The notes below the pieces were generated by a model. It saw only the letters and a list, made by a program, of their open reading frames with translations. It had not been told where the DNA came from and ran no database searches. Position numbers and translations under genes: made by a program. DNA of 25,727 nucleotides, taken from positions 1 through 25,727 of the forward strand of contig JAKTTS010000204.1 of NCBI GenBank assembly GCA_030560485.1, in the 5' to 3' direction. Source of the DNA: Ascoidea tarda (nom. inval.) (taxonomy: Eukaryota; Ascomycota; Saccharomycetes; Ascoideales; Ascoideaceae). Below are positions 1 to 10,366 of the stretch, in pieces (within the stretch, counting starts at the first letter, position 1; each line of letters opens with the position of its first letter).

Positions 1-1297
1 ATGGTAAAGTTAGCTTTTTTATTGTAAGCAGCAAAACTAAAAATTAAATTCGCATAATCAGGACAAAATAACACCATTTGTGTCTTTAACCCATTTTGAA
101 AATGGTCACAACCAATAGTCTTAAAAATATTCTTAGACTTACGAAACCAAGTGATTTGGTTCACCATTGGTTTACAGCTAACAAACCAGATGTTGTCACT
201 ACAAATACGTTAAAAACCACTAATTTCAACATAATACTTCGAACAATCAAAAACAAATCTTTAATTGGCATTTAAGAACCATGTCATCCAGACACGTTTA
301 AAAAAATCATCAAACTTGTTATCAGTCACTGGTCAAAATTCAATATATTTAAAACCCACAAAACTATTCTAACGACAATTGTAGCATGTTGGAAAAAATC
401 TCTTTTTTTTATCCGCTTACAATCACCATTAGCTAACAAACAAGTAGCATCTGATGCAACCACTGTGGTTGATAGTGTTGCAGCAACAAACAAATCATCA
501 CCAAGATGCTTGGCTAACACATCAGTATCCGATAATGTCTTGTTATCATGGTCAGCAAATTGATTCTAAACTTTTTCTTCGAAATTATGAACAAAAATTG
601 AAAAAGCATTGAAAAAAGCAGCAACTTGATCAATTGAAAATGTTTTCAGATTATCGTTTAAAAACTCATTGATAGCATAGTTGTAATTTTGTTGGGGCCC
701 ATCAGGTTTTGCAATTGAGCAGTATTTAAAACCCAAAGAAATAAAATAAGAGATTTAACCACAATAGTACCATTAAAGATTTAATATTTTAATAATATCA
801 TACTACTATACCAGTTATTGTAATGAACATTTTTCAAAGCAACAGAACCTAGCTTCCCCAAGAGAAACATTTTGCAAATGAAATCCTGAAGAATACTAAC
901 TTTTTTGATTTTACTATTATCACAAAATATAATTCAAAATAAAATGTATCTATAATTTAATGCAGTATACTGAGCTGTTTGGAAATTAAAATTCGATTGG
1001 CAAATAAAAAAATATGAAGAATATTTTTTTTGATTCATGCTATCGAACACTCACGATTTTGCCTGTTAACTTGTCGAAAATGATTCATAGTGAATATAGA
1101 CGTAAACGCATAATATAGTGATAATAAAAAAATGTTAATAAGTTAAAAAAAAAATAAAAAATAAAACAAACAAAATAGTACAGTAGGAGAAAATTTTATT
1201 TGTCCTAGATTACAAAACACATTTTTTTTTTAACTCGGAGACTCCACACATGCGCTAAAGCCGGTCAAAATACTTGATTATAATTCACGTTTCAACA
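1..1297 (-). mobile_element. Ty1/copia LTR retrotransposon A, fossil, truncated by window edge
   Basis: This is an old, broken Ty1/copia-type element read on the minus strand. Its 5' LTR is at 1072-1297, gag-like remnants lie at roughly 230-1020, and an aspartic-protease-region remnant runs to the window edge at roughly 1-230. On the minus strand near 160-190 the motif FVSCKPM followed by a Val-Asn-Gln type continuation matches FVSCEPM in element B near 2700, so the two belong to the same family. Integrase, reverse transcriptase and the other LTR would lie left of the window. It is heavily decayed, with many breaks. Its LTR differs clearly from those of element B, which suggests an old insertion. 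I am confident of the class and less so of the gag limits. Confidence 0.72.
1072..1297 (-). repeat. LTR of copia element A
   Basis: This stretch of about 226 bp is homologous, in inverse orientation, to the LTRs of element B. On the plus strand it ends in CACGTTTCAACA, so on the minus strand it begins TGTTGAAACGTG, matching the start of B's 3' LTR (TGTTGAAACTTG). On the plus strand it begins TGTCGAAAATGATTCATAGT, which corresponds to the reverse complement of B's 3' LTR end. TG...CA ends are typical of LTRs. Confidence 0.8.
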
Positions 1298-1563
1298 GAT
1301 GGTAAATGACGCGAAATCGTAAATTGATTTTTTTTTTCATGCAGTGCAATAACAAACATTTTGCCTCCCACAACTTTAATATTTATTTTTATTTTGAATT
1401 CATTATTTATTGATATTTACTATTTTTCGAATGGATTTGCGATTGATGTAATTTTTTTTTTGTGCAGGCCAAAAATTTACGGGAATATCTGTGATTTTCA
1501 TGCCTAAAAAAAATTTGGATATATTATGCTAAAAAATGGATACGATCAACGATTAAAGGTGGG

Positions 1564-1800
1564 TGCTGAAACGTAAATTGTCACCACGCACGTTGACACG
1601 CACGTTGACACGGACCACTCACGTACGTGATCTCCGTGCGAAAAAAAAACATTGTCTTGTAATATATGACGTATAAACTTAGAGCCTGCCGGATAATTTT
1701 TTAATTTATATCATTATTTGATTTTTATTTTATTTTGTATCACTCAATAAACATTATATTATTTGTTTTTTACTATATCTACAATGATCGATTGCCATCA
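1564..1800 (+). repeat. 5' LTR of copia element B
   Basis: About 237 bp, from TGCTGAAACG to GATTGCCATCA, aligned by eye with 5522-5748. Shared blocks include GTGATCT, TCTTGTAAT, TTTATATC and TACTATATCTACAATGA-like versus TACTGTATCCACTATGA. GTTCATAAGCC directly follows and occupies the primer-binding-site position. It loosely resembles the complement of the initiator-tRNA anticodon arm, which copia-type elements often use. That last point is inference. Confidence 0.78.
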
Positions 1801-4800
1801 GTTCATAAGCCAAATAAAAAATGTCTGCTAACATAAATCTAAAAAAATTAGGCAATGCCACCAGTCTTACAAACTAAAAATTATGATTTAGTTTTGAAAC
1901 CGTTTACTATTGTGTTATACTTTGAAAAATAAATTAAATTTGATGATGTTTGATGTGATGATATTCAGATTGGAAGGGAAAATGTTGTGTTTTATTCTAA
2001 TCGCGATACGCTAGATACCGGAAATCAGGTTTTCGCTGTGTTAGAAGAAGATTTTTTCAACGGCTGTCATTGTCGAAAAATATTATTACAACTAAAAAAA
2101 AGGTAAAATAATATTGGCATTAAAACAGCTATTTATTTTGTGAGAATGTAAAACATTATTCAAGAGCAAAAAAGAATGACGCACGACAAAAATGACAACA
2201 AGTTTTTTGACAAATTTGTAAAAAATGTGCTTGAAGTTAATACAAATGATAAAAATACATCAATTTTTAATGCCGCTTTTGTTACTGATGACAATTATAA
2301 AAAAAAACCTCCCGGGTTTAATTTGCGAACTTTTGAATAATAATATTTTATGATAAAAATACATCAATCAATTATTATGTTAATAATTTGTTTAAAAGTA
2401 GAAAACTGTCAACAACAATAATTGTTTTTAGTGATACTGTATTGGTTGCTGATAAATGCAGCAAAAAAATGAAAAAAAAATAAAATTTTCCGAGATGATA
2501 ATGATGTCGTCAAGAAAAAAAATTGTGTTTTGAGTCTATGGCACCTAAACAAATGACTGATTATTGATTTGATAGTCTAGCTTAAAATGCCTAACAAAAA
2601 TGATTTATGAATGTCAATAAAACAATGATGCTTGATTTTTCAGTGTTTTGTAGTGATTCCGGAGCTTCTCAAAATATCTGTATTAACATAGACAAATTTG
2701 TTAGCTGTGAACCCATGATAAACCAAATGACGGGGCTTAAAAAATCAAAAATTGATGTAAAAGTTTATTGATAGTGTCCAATGTTATAATGCGTTACAAC
2801 AACAAAAAGTGTTATTTGTTCCAAATGGTGCAATTTAAATTATCATTTTTGCGGCTATTAATAACGGTCGGGGTCTTAGATTTGTTGAAGATGCAATAAT
2901 TATTAATATAATGATGGTTGGTAAAAAAAATTTATATAATATTGATAAATGTTGGTTTAAAGTTAAACAAAATGACATTGCTGCTGTATTTTTTTATGAT
3001 AATCCCTGTCAGTTTGTTAAGCCAGCTGAAATCAAAACTGCACAATTTCTTGTTCATGAAATAAATGGTTCATCATACTGTGACTTATTTCATACAGCTA
3101 AGGTAACAATTTCTGATAATAAAAATCCCATTAAATGCTCAATTCAAATATTACAACTAGTTTATGTTGACAAAATTATTTATTTATATACGAGTGCAGT
3201 TGATGGAAGAAGATATTATCTTTTTGGTTTAGGTGATTAATCACGTTCTAATTTGGTTACTGATTTAGCTAATCAAATTTTAACTTTTGAAAAATTCATA
3301 TATCAACTGAAAAACATGTTTACTGCAATAAATGAAACCCAAATTAGAGTCGGACCAAATAATTGATTTGCTATTATACTGTTTAGTGAGTTTTGTTTTG
3401 ATAAAGACCTGAGTCAAAAAATGTTGGTTTTATTTGAGTCTCATCAACATGATTTTAATGAGATTTTGCAAAACTCCATCACATCAAAACCAAGGGCCTT
3501 TTTGTTGAATTGATTTAATTTTGATAATCGGTGGAATCAAAATCTTATCTGTGATATTCACTTGTTTGGTTTTATTCGTAACTAACACCCACTGACGAGT
3601 GATACACCTTACAAATTTTTATGGGAAATTCGGTTGATTTCAAAAATCAAAACAATTTACATTTGCTGCTCAAACAATTTTCACACTGACTTTGCGCTTA
3701 AAACTAAACAGATACTGGTGCGCTGGGTTGTTTCGTCAAGTTCCATGACCATCGATAAACTTATAGAGTCTACGACTCTAACAACGCTAGATTAATATTA
3801 GATTTTTCATGTCGCTTTGACAAAGCAAAATTATTATTAAAAAAAAACATGTGAAAATCCAGAAATAATGTTATTGCTCCGGCGCTTGAAATAAAATGAA
3901 CTTTCGCTTGAAAAATTGGAAAAAGATAGTTTGAGTTGAGCTAATTCAACGAGTACTCTCATTATTGAAATTGTTGATAATACTGAAAAATCATTGATTG
4001 ATTTGTGTTGAAACGTCGATTAAAAACATGGATGAAAAGTAAATAGAAATAATACTTCGAAATTAAAAAAAAGGTTCAATTGTAATAACACTGAAAAATC
4101 GGAAAAATGGATTGAAAAAAATGTATTCCCAAAAAATGTGCAAAATGTGGGTTTTTTCACTAATGAAAAAAGCGAAACTGAAAAACTGATATTCGAAAAA
4201 ATCATAAATAAAAAAATAGAAAATGAGTATGACGCTTTTTGATACATCGCCAAATGATAAATATAAAAGACAAAATTTAATTACATCTCGATCAATTATA
4301 ATTTGTTATTTAACTGCGTTTACTGCTGCTGCTACTAAAAAATCAAATATTGCTGACCAAAAATGAAAAAACGAAACTCTACAAAATTTTCGATCTTTAA
4401 CAAAACCAATGTCTATCTGCTAATAAATTTTTTGTTTAAAACCAATGATACTAAATTTAAAAAAAAATATATTATAAAAGGTGGTTCTATAAGTCAATTT
4501 AAAAATCCAAAATTATTTGCACAATCGTATAATAAAACTAACATGTTTAATAATAACACTATTAAATTTAATTTTGAAATATAAAGGTGTAAAAAAAAAT
4601 TTTGCATGCAAGACTTTAAAAATATTGACTAATCCGCAAATAAATTTCATTACTGCAATTTTCTGTGGCCACATTTTAAAAAAAATTTATATAAAATATT
4701 TACTACATTTTGCTAATGCTCCAAAAATAACAAAGAGTTACATAGTGCCAAAAACGATTGGTGAGCTTACTTACCGAGTTTCTTGCTAATAAAACAAAAA

Positions 4801-5521
4801 ATTTCATAGCCTAATTTTTATTGAATGTAGACAAGCCATGCCAAAACATGGGGTTAGTGTTTTTAATTCTGAAAATTATAAATCAGTTTTTGGTTCGAAT
4901 ATAAATGATTTCATCATTGACAATTTTGTTACAATATATTTATAATTTTTAATCTGATTTTCAACAATCAATTGATGCTAAACAACTTGAGCCGAATTTT
5001 TGACAATTGTTTTATATCTATTTGAGACCAATTTATAAATGAAATTACAAATTTGGTAAATAACTATGTTACGCAAATTTCAATATAGTTCAAAATGAAA
5101 ATTTTTCATGAAACTTAACTTCAATAATATTTAATTCACAAACATAGTTTATTTGCAAATTCAAAAATTTTATTGAAAATAGATTAATCATTTTATTGGT
5201 TGATGATTGGTTTGGTTTTGTTGACGAGCTATTGTTTAGGCCACAACATTTTATTTGCTGTTGGATAATTTAATTGATTTTTTCAAAGGTCATTTGAGAA
5301 AAATTAGGTTTTCTTTAAAAAATGCTGAGGTATTAACAAATTAATGACAAGTCAAAAGTTTATCAGAAAGCTGCTACGGCTCATTTTGTTAGGTTTTTCA
5401 ACAGTGATTGGGCTAGAAAATTTGATCACTAAAAGTCGATCGACTGTTAAATTCTTTTCATCAATAATTTGCTTCTTACATGGTGCTTCAAAAACCAGAT
5501 GTCTGTGTCTTTACTGAATTG

Positions 5522-5748
5522 TGTTGAAACTTGAATTATTATCACACAGTCTGTCACGCACTACTGCAAGTGCGTGATCTTTGTTGCAAAAAGTCATGTT
5601 TTCTTGTAATTTACAACCTACATATTTAGCGCATCTTGCCTTAATTTTCTAGTTTATATCTTTACTTTTTTATCAACGTATTAGCCACAGCTGTACTATC
5701 ATTATATTAGTTGTTAATTACTGTATCCACTATGAACAATTTCCAACA
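5522..5748 (+). repeat. 3' LTR of copia element B
   Basis: About 227 bp, beginning TGTTGAAACTTG and ending AATTTCCAACA. It follows the RNase H remnant directly, as expected for a 3' LTR. It is homologous to 1564-1800 and, inverted, to 1072-1297. No clear target-site duplication is visible outside the pair. Confidence 0.8.
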
Positions 5749-5754
5749 TGACTT

Positions 5755-5974
5755 ATAGACACCCACATTGACACGCATATTATGTGCGATTATCATGTGA
5801 TATTTTGGGAGACGTTATCTAGTACTCTACACCGTATATATTCAAAACCTCTCTTTCCTTTTCCTTTTGTTTGTATCTTTACTTTTAATAACAACGTATT
5901 TTAACTACGCTACTATCATCTAATCAAACTTAATTATCTGTATTAATTATGATCCATTTCCAACATTTCCAACA
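5755..5974 (+). repeat. Solo or tandem LTR relic of the same copia family
   Basis: Right after B's 3' LTR comes a second, more decayed copy. ACATTGACACGCA near 5763 matches the repeated GTTGACACGCAC of the 5' LTR. The stretch from about 5873 (TGTATCTTTACTTTTAATAA) to the end TTTCCAACA at 5957-5965 follows the 3' LTR block by block (TATCTTTACTTTT, CAACGTATT, CTACTATCAT, TTAATTA-CTGTAT, ATGA-CATTTCCAACA). The end is either 5965 or 5974, because the CAACA end is duplicated. Confidence 0.65.
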
Positions 5975-6007
5975 GACGTGAAGTACAATGTAAAGTACAA
6001 GGTGAGG

Positions 6008-6085
6008 TGTTACGAAACATCAACTCACCAATACACATAATGTGCGTGCCAAAGTGCGTGTTAGTAAGTGACGTTCCAACATTGT
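6008..6085 (+). repeat. Short LTR-like fragment with TGTT...AACA ends
   Basis: This short stretch starts TGTTACGAAAC, like an LTR start, and ends GACGTTCCAACA, like an LTR end. In between it has TGTGCGTGCC and AAGTGCGTG, which resemble the GTGCGTG blocks in the 3' LTR. The two ends are also imperfect inverted repeats of each other. It could be an internally deleted LTR of the family. Confidence is limited by its length. Confidence 0.4.
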
Positions 6086-6132
6086 ATAGTTTTGTTTTAG
6101 TATTTTTTCTTTAATACAATATATTTAATCGG

Positions 6133-6600
6133 CTATAACATGATTTTATAAGATATATCAGGGCTTTTCTCGTAGCACAATAGGTTTAAACTCTTCGTGT
6201 CGCTGAAGCAGTCTGGGAACAGATCCTGGTAACCCCGGTGGTGCCGAGTATTGACATGCATTTCCTTCAAAATAGCCTTGCTAAATTTCATATTATTTTT
6301 CGGTGTATATTTCTCTATCTTTGTTTTGTACATTGGGGTCGGTTCTGCAGACAGTTCAATAGTAACCGATTTGAAATTTCCACTACCAACATAAGGTATG
6401 TATCACAGAAGTGCTGATTACACATATATTTTGGCTAATTTTCGTCTGGAATTATTTTTCGGATTGCTTTGCGTTTAAGTAGATAGACAAATGTCCGTTT
6501 CTTTCAACGAAATGGTATATCAATTTTTTTGGGGTTTTTGCCCATCGCTCACGAATCATTTGCTTTCTATCACATAATAATTTCTCTCCGATTAGTCATC
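6133..6600 (-). pseudogene. Unidentified coding-like relic, minus strand
   Basis: The minus strand carries a 66-codon open stretch (6133-6333) beginning MYKTKIEKYTPKNNMKFSKA. Further upstream (about 6440-6600), in another frame, is a lysine- and arginine-rich piece containing RERWAKTPKKLIYHFVERNG. Both read like globular protein rather than random AT-rich translation, but no single frame connects them. I recognise no family. It could be the remnant of a host gene or of a DNA transposon. Confidence 0.3.
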
Positions 6601-7222
6601 CACAGAAGACTGTTTTCTCAAAAGTGTTTAATCAATTTACCTGATGATTGACGTCTTTAATCAGGGAGATCTTTTCAAATAAAAAATTAAATTAAATTTA
6701 GAATTAGCCAAGCCAATTAGCCTGATCAAAAAATTATCTGATGGGTTAGGTGAGAAATGGAATGCCCATCCTCTTTTTCAGAAGCATTGCCACTACCGAT
6801 TGCAATTGCAATTGATTTGATTTTGTGTCTCCGTGGTCTTCTTGGTTCAATTTTAATAATTATCATAGGTGGTGAGAGGTTTTGCTCACTCATAACTATT
6901 GTAATTTAACAGGTGGGTCTCAATGTTCTCTGAACTATGAATATTAATAAAATGTTGAAAATTTCACCGCAAAATGGTTTAAATTCTCTTAAAAATTTGA
7001 AACACTCGTAAATATAAAAATATAATCAATATATGCAATTTCCTTTCCGTTTTGCTTATTTTCAAACTTCAAATATGATTCAAATAATGTTATATTCTCA
7101 CCATAAATACTTTAATGAGCCACACCTAATTATAGTTGAAATAACCTCACTGAAGAGCTCCGATACTAAATGATACACGGTAGCTAAAACAAAATTCAAC
7201 ACGAATATCTAAATAAAATTAT
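6601..7222. other. Intergenic stretch, nothing recognised
   Basis: AT-rich sequence with no open frame of note on either strand, no RNA gene and no clear repeat. It separates two minus-strand coding-like relics and may simply be a more decayed part of one of them. Confidence 0.5.
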
Positions 7223-8220
7223 TCAATCCCTCTGCTTTCTTCTTGTGCTATTTGACATCGGGTCAATAATTAGTTTATCGTTTTTCAGATCTCTTCTTAC
7301 AACTTCACTTTCTCGTGTTAATATACACACTAAAATCAATTTGAAATCCCTCTTGCAAACGAGACAAAAGCAAGCAATATTCTCCCGATGATCAATTGAA
7401 CCCCATTCCAAGTACAATCGCATTTTGGCCAAGTATCACAGGCAGCATCTGTGTCTTTTATGCTTTTACCAAATAAATGTCCAACCCCTCGAGATCCATG
7501 ATATGCCTGTCCAGATATAAGCAATGGCATGTTTTGAATGACATGCCAAACAGAAAGTGCATCAGAAAAGAAACCTACCTTCAGCAAGTCTACAATAGAA
7601 TCCTTCCATACTTTTTTCAGTAGTTAGTGTTCTCGTATCCAGACATATTGCCTTCAGTTGCCTCATGATCACTAGAAACCACACCCACTTTTCACCAGCA
7701 GGAAAATGAAATTTTTTTTTTATTTGGGCCCTTAGACAGGAGCACTTCCATCCTATTTCCAAAGATTTTTCAAGCATTCTCTTACAGTCACACCCAAAGA
7801 TATGAGCTTTAACTGCAAGCTCATCATCGAGCACCATCTAATACCATAACACAAACTGTTCCTTCAAGCAAACCATTCATTCCTCTTTGTGTACCACACC
7901 AGCACTCCATCGTCAATCAGACACACCCAGCTTTTGCATACTACTCAAGGCCTCTTCAATTACAGTGATGATCACAGCAGTTCTGGCGATGGCTTTATCA
8001 TTGTCTGAGGGGCTGCTTCCAGTGGTGCCACCCACACTTTCACCACTTGTGCTGCTGATGATGGTGTTTCACATCCATTCATACCTGCCAACAACTTTTC
8101 GACCAGCAAAAAGACTTAACCTTCCAAAACACCAATCATGCTGGTGCCACCTCTAGCATCGACCACCATGGTGGTGTTGCCGCTAGACCTGGAGTGGTCT
8201 GTCTCAATTCACCTCTTGTT
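7223..8220 (-). pseudogene. Unidentified, relatively GC-rich coding-like relic
   Basis: This kilobase is noticeably richer in G+C than its surroundings. On the minus strand several open stretches overlap in different frames: 7562-7837 (contains FGCDCKRMLEKSLEIGWKC), 7336-7587 (contains DALSVWHVIQNMPLLISG) and 7223-7432. A further open piece near 8100-8200 includes NTTMVVDARGGTSMIG. The frame changes, for example between 7562 and 7620, suggest a gene that has suffered indels. I recognise no domain. A plus-strand open stretch of 89 codons (7887-8156) overlaps it and looks like a shadow. The coding strand is inferred, not proven. Confidence 0.3.
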
Positions 8221-9293
8221 CGAATGAAAAATCACAGCAAATGTTTAGGGTATAATTAAAAAACACAAAAAATTATTTTGGGCACACATTTATTGTCTAA
8301 ACCCGATTTGAAAATTGCCCTTCAAGCAAATGCAGACTTTGAATTAAGTTTTTTGTAGAGAGATTTTTAATTGTGTTGTTACGCTTTTATCCTTGATACG
8401 TAATTTTTTTGAGCTTTCCTGTCTCAAATTATTGTTATTGTAGTTGATTCCATCCATTTTTATCCATTAGCCAAATGTAATTTAGATTGAAAATTAAACT
8501 GAAGACTGGAATAAAAGCACAATATTCTTGTTGAGAGTATTTGAAAGAAGAAAAGATATTAAAACCAAACTGTCATCTGCTCTAATCAAAGTTCAAAGCT
8601 GTGGCACCCGAAAAGTAGGTTGAACAAACCGGGTGGATAACGAGAATGAGAAATGAGGTAACGATAACTGGTAGGCTTTTTATGAAACTGCACTGCAAAG
8701 TTCATTTTTTGATACAATAAACTGAAAGTTAGCGATCTGAAGCTCCTATCTTATATTTCAAAAGTCATGTTTATTATTTAATGGTTAGTCTTGGAGACTA
8801 TTTTAAATTTGTCACTCATCTGAGCTTTCTTTTAGGTTTTAAATTACTGGACAAAAAGAAAGCAAAAGCAAAAGATAATCAGGCTGGATACTTCAGGCGA
8901 CGTGCGTACTGAAAGACGTAACTATAACAAAATTTACTACTCTTTTTCTATTTGTTGTTTCTTCGAAAATCAATTCGATTAATTTTAATAAAAAACAAAT
9001 CCAAAATTTAATAGGGGAAAAACCATCTGATGGAGAAATAGAAAAAATGAAAATGAAAAAGAATAAAAAAGAATGAATGAAAATATTTTAAAAATTAAAC
9101 GCAAAAACTAACTAAATTCGATTTTATTCTATTTTATTATTTCTATTATGTTTTATTATATTGTACTATATTATATTATATTATGTTATATTATATCATA
9201 TTATATTGTGATTTACATTATTTTATTTTTCTCCTTTTTATTTGACCTTAAAGAGCAAAAAATATTCTATAAAGATACTTATTTTCATTAGCA
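8221..9293. other. Intergenic stretch with AT low-complexity tract
   Basis: No gene is seen in this stretch of just over 1 kb. It ends in an AT-only simple-sequence tract (9120-9215) just beyond the stop codon of the minus-strand gene at 9294, where that gene's 3' end and polyadenylation signals must lie. Confidence 0.6.
9120..9215. repeat. TTATATTATAT-type low-complexity repeat
   Basis: The stretch is made of imperfect copies of TTATATTATAT and TTTTATTAT with almost no C. It is simple sequence rather than a mobile element, and probably serves as the 3' flank of the 9294-10163 gene. Confidence 0.75.
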
Positions 9294-10163
9294 TTAGTAA
9301 TCATCATTGTGATCAATTAGCATTGAACTTTTAGCAGTCATTGGACGATCATAATGATTTTGGTTTTGTTGATTCGATTCATTGAACTCATCAAGAGTCT
9401 TTGAAAAGCTGTTTTCTTTGTCGTTATCATTGTATGATAAATCAAATTGACTATAAGGATTGGGAGTATTATGGGTAAGAAGCATTTTTCTAGCCAATTT
9501 TTGGTCAATTATTAAACCGTCTGGGCTGTGAGGAATACTTGTAGAGTTGTTAATGAATAAATGTTTTAGCGGAGAGTTAGGACAGGATTTTGAGCTTGTG
9601 ATTAATGAGTCATTAGCAATGTTTGAAGACACTGGCTCAAAATTAATTGAGTCATTTGGATTAATCTTGATTCTTTTTGATTTCAAATTGCTGAAATGAG
9701 TACTATGAGTAATTTTTTGATGATTGATATCATATTTTTTGATTAATTGGCACAATTGTAATTTCTTTGATTCTAAAACTGAGGTCAAATTTTCGATTTC
9801 CTTTTTTGTCGAAGCCAATTGATTGATTAGCTTGTTATTAGTGGGTTTTTTGTCATTATTGATATTGATAAAGGAATTGGTGATATCTCTTAGAGGATGA
9901 TTGATCTCTGATTTTTCGGTAATACTTTGGGAAATATGATTGTGATTGATATCATTTGAGTCTTGAAATGAAGTGAAATCAAATTTTCTCTTTTTGTGAA
10001 ATACAGTAAAGTTATCAGAATCGCTGAAGTTTGAAGAAGAAGAAGATGGAGGAGTTAGTAAATCAATTGGGTGGGAATTTTTCAGATTTTTTGTTTTAGT
10101 AGAGGTGTTACTGTTTGGGGTGAGAAAACTGGATGAGCTTAAAAATGGATTGGTATTTGGCAT
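9294..10163 (-). CDS. Disordered protein with KEN box, D-box-like motif and CDK sites
   Basis: An open frame of 289 codons with no recognised fold. I chose the start MPNTNPFLSS because it opens a uniform Ser/Asn/Thr-rich sequence. The frame is open upstream to 10289, but the extra 42 residues contain an FFFFLFSNHF stretch and look like translated leader. Visible elements are five S/T-P sites (T15, T37, S197, S213, T233), basic patches HKKRKFDF (56-63) and KSKRIKI (161-167) that could act in nuclear import, a probable coiled coil (about 112-145), a D-box-like RKML at 225-228, and the KEN triplet at 249-251. KEN plus D-box plus CDK sites is the usual signature of cell-cycle proteins degraded by APC/C, but short motifs like these occur by chance in disordered proteins. 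I cannot assign an orthologue. The decayed CWC24 copy lies immediately upstream on the same strand. Confidence 0.62.
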   Translation of the reverse strand: MPNTNPFLSSSSFLTPNSNTSTKTKNLKNSHPIDLLTPPSSSSSNFSDSDNFTVFHKKRKFDFTSFQDSNDINHNHISQSITEKSEINHPLRDITNSFININNDKKPTNNKLINQLASTKKEIENLTSVLESKKLQLCQLIKKYDINHQKITHSTHFSNLKSKRIKINPNDSINFEPVSSNIANDSLITSSKSCPNSPLKHLFINNSTSIPHSPDGLIIDQKLARKMLLTHNTPNPYSQFDLSYNDNDKENSFSKTLDEFNESNQQNQNHYDRPMTAKSSMLIDHNDDY

Positions 10164-10366
10164 GGTATGAATTGATTGTTTCAATGATTTAAAATGATTA
10201 GAAAAGAGAAAGAAAAAGAAATTATTGATAAATATATCGATGGTTAAATTCTTTTGTTTTAATTTAGAATCAATCCCTGAAGCAGCCAATGAGAGTGGGG
10301 CTCAAAATAGTTGCCACTCAACTGGAATGAGGAGGACGAGGAAGAGAGAGACAAGGAAGCATTATT

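Larger units (their letters stand above)
1564..5748 (+). mobile_element. Ty1/copia LTR retrotransposon B, fossil, with both LTRs
   Basis: This is an old Ty1/copia element of about 4.2 kb with both LTRs. The parts appear in the copia order. A gag-like remnant follows an ATG at 1821. The protease box DSGAS is at about 2655-2669, with the downstream VLFVPN motif near 2809. The integrase region runs from roughly 2910 to 3650 and includes the longest open stretch (2911-3240). A reverse-transcriptase LVDD box lies near 5194-5209, and an RNase H SDWA box near 5399-5413. The order protease, integrase, RT, RNase H separates copia from Ty3/gypsy. The element is broken many times over and cannot be active. 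The divergence of its two LTRs says the insertion is old. Confidence 0.85.

Noticed and set aside
4020-4789. Open stretches at 4020-4253 (-), 4363-4584 (+) and 4517-4789 (+) as separate small genes
   Set aside because: They lie inside copia fossil B, are very AT-rich and low in complexity, and have no independent support.
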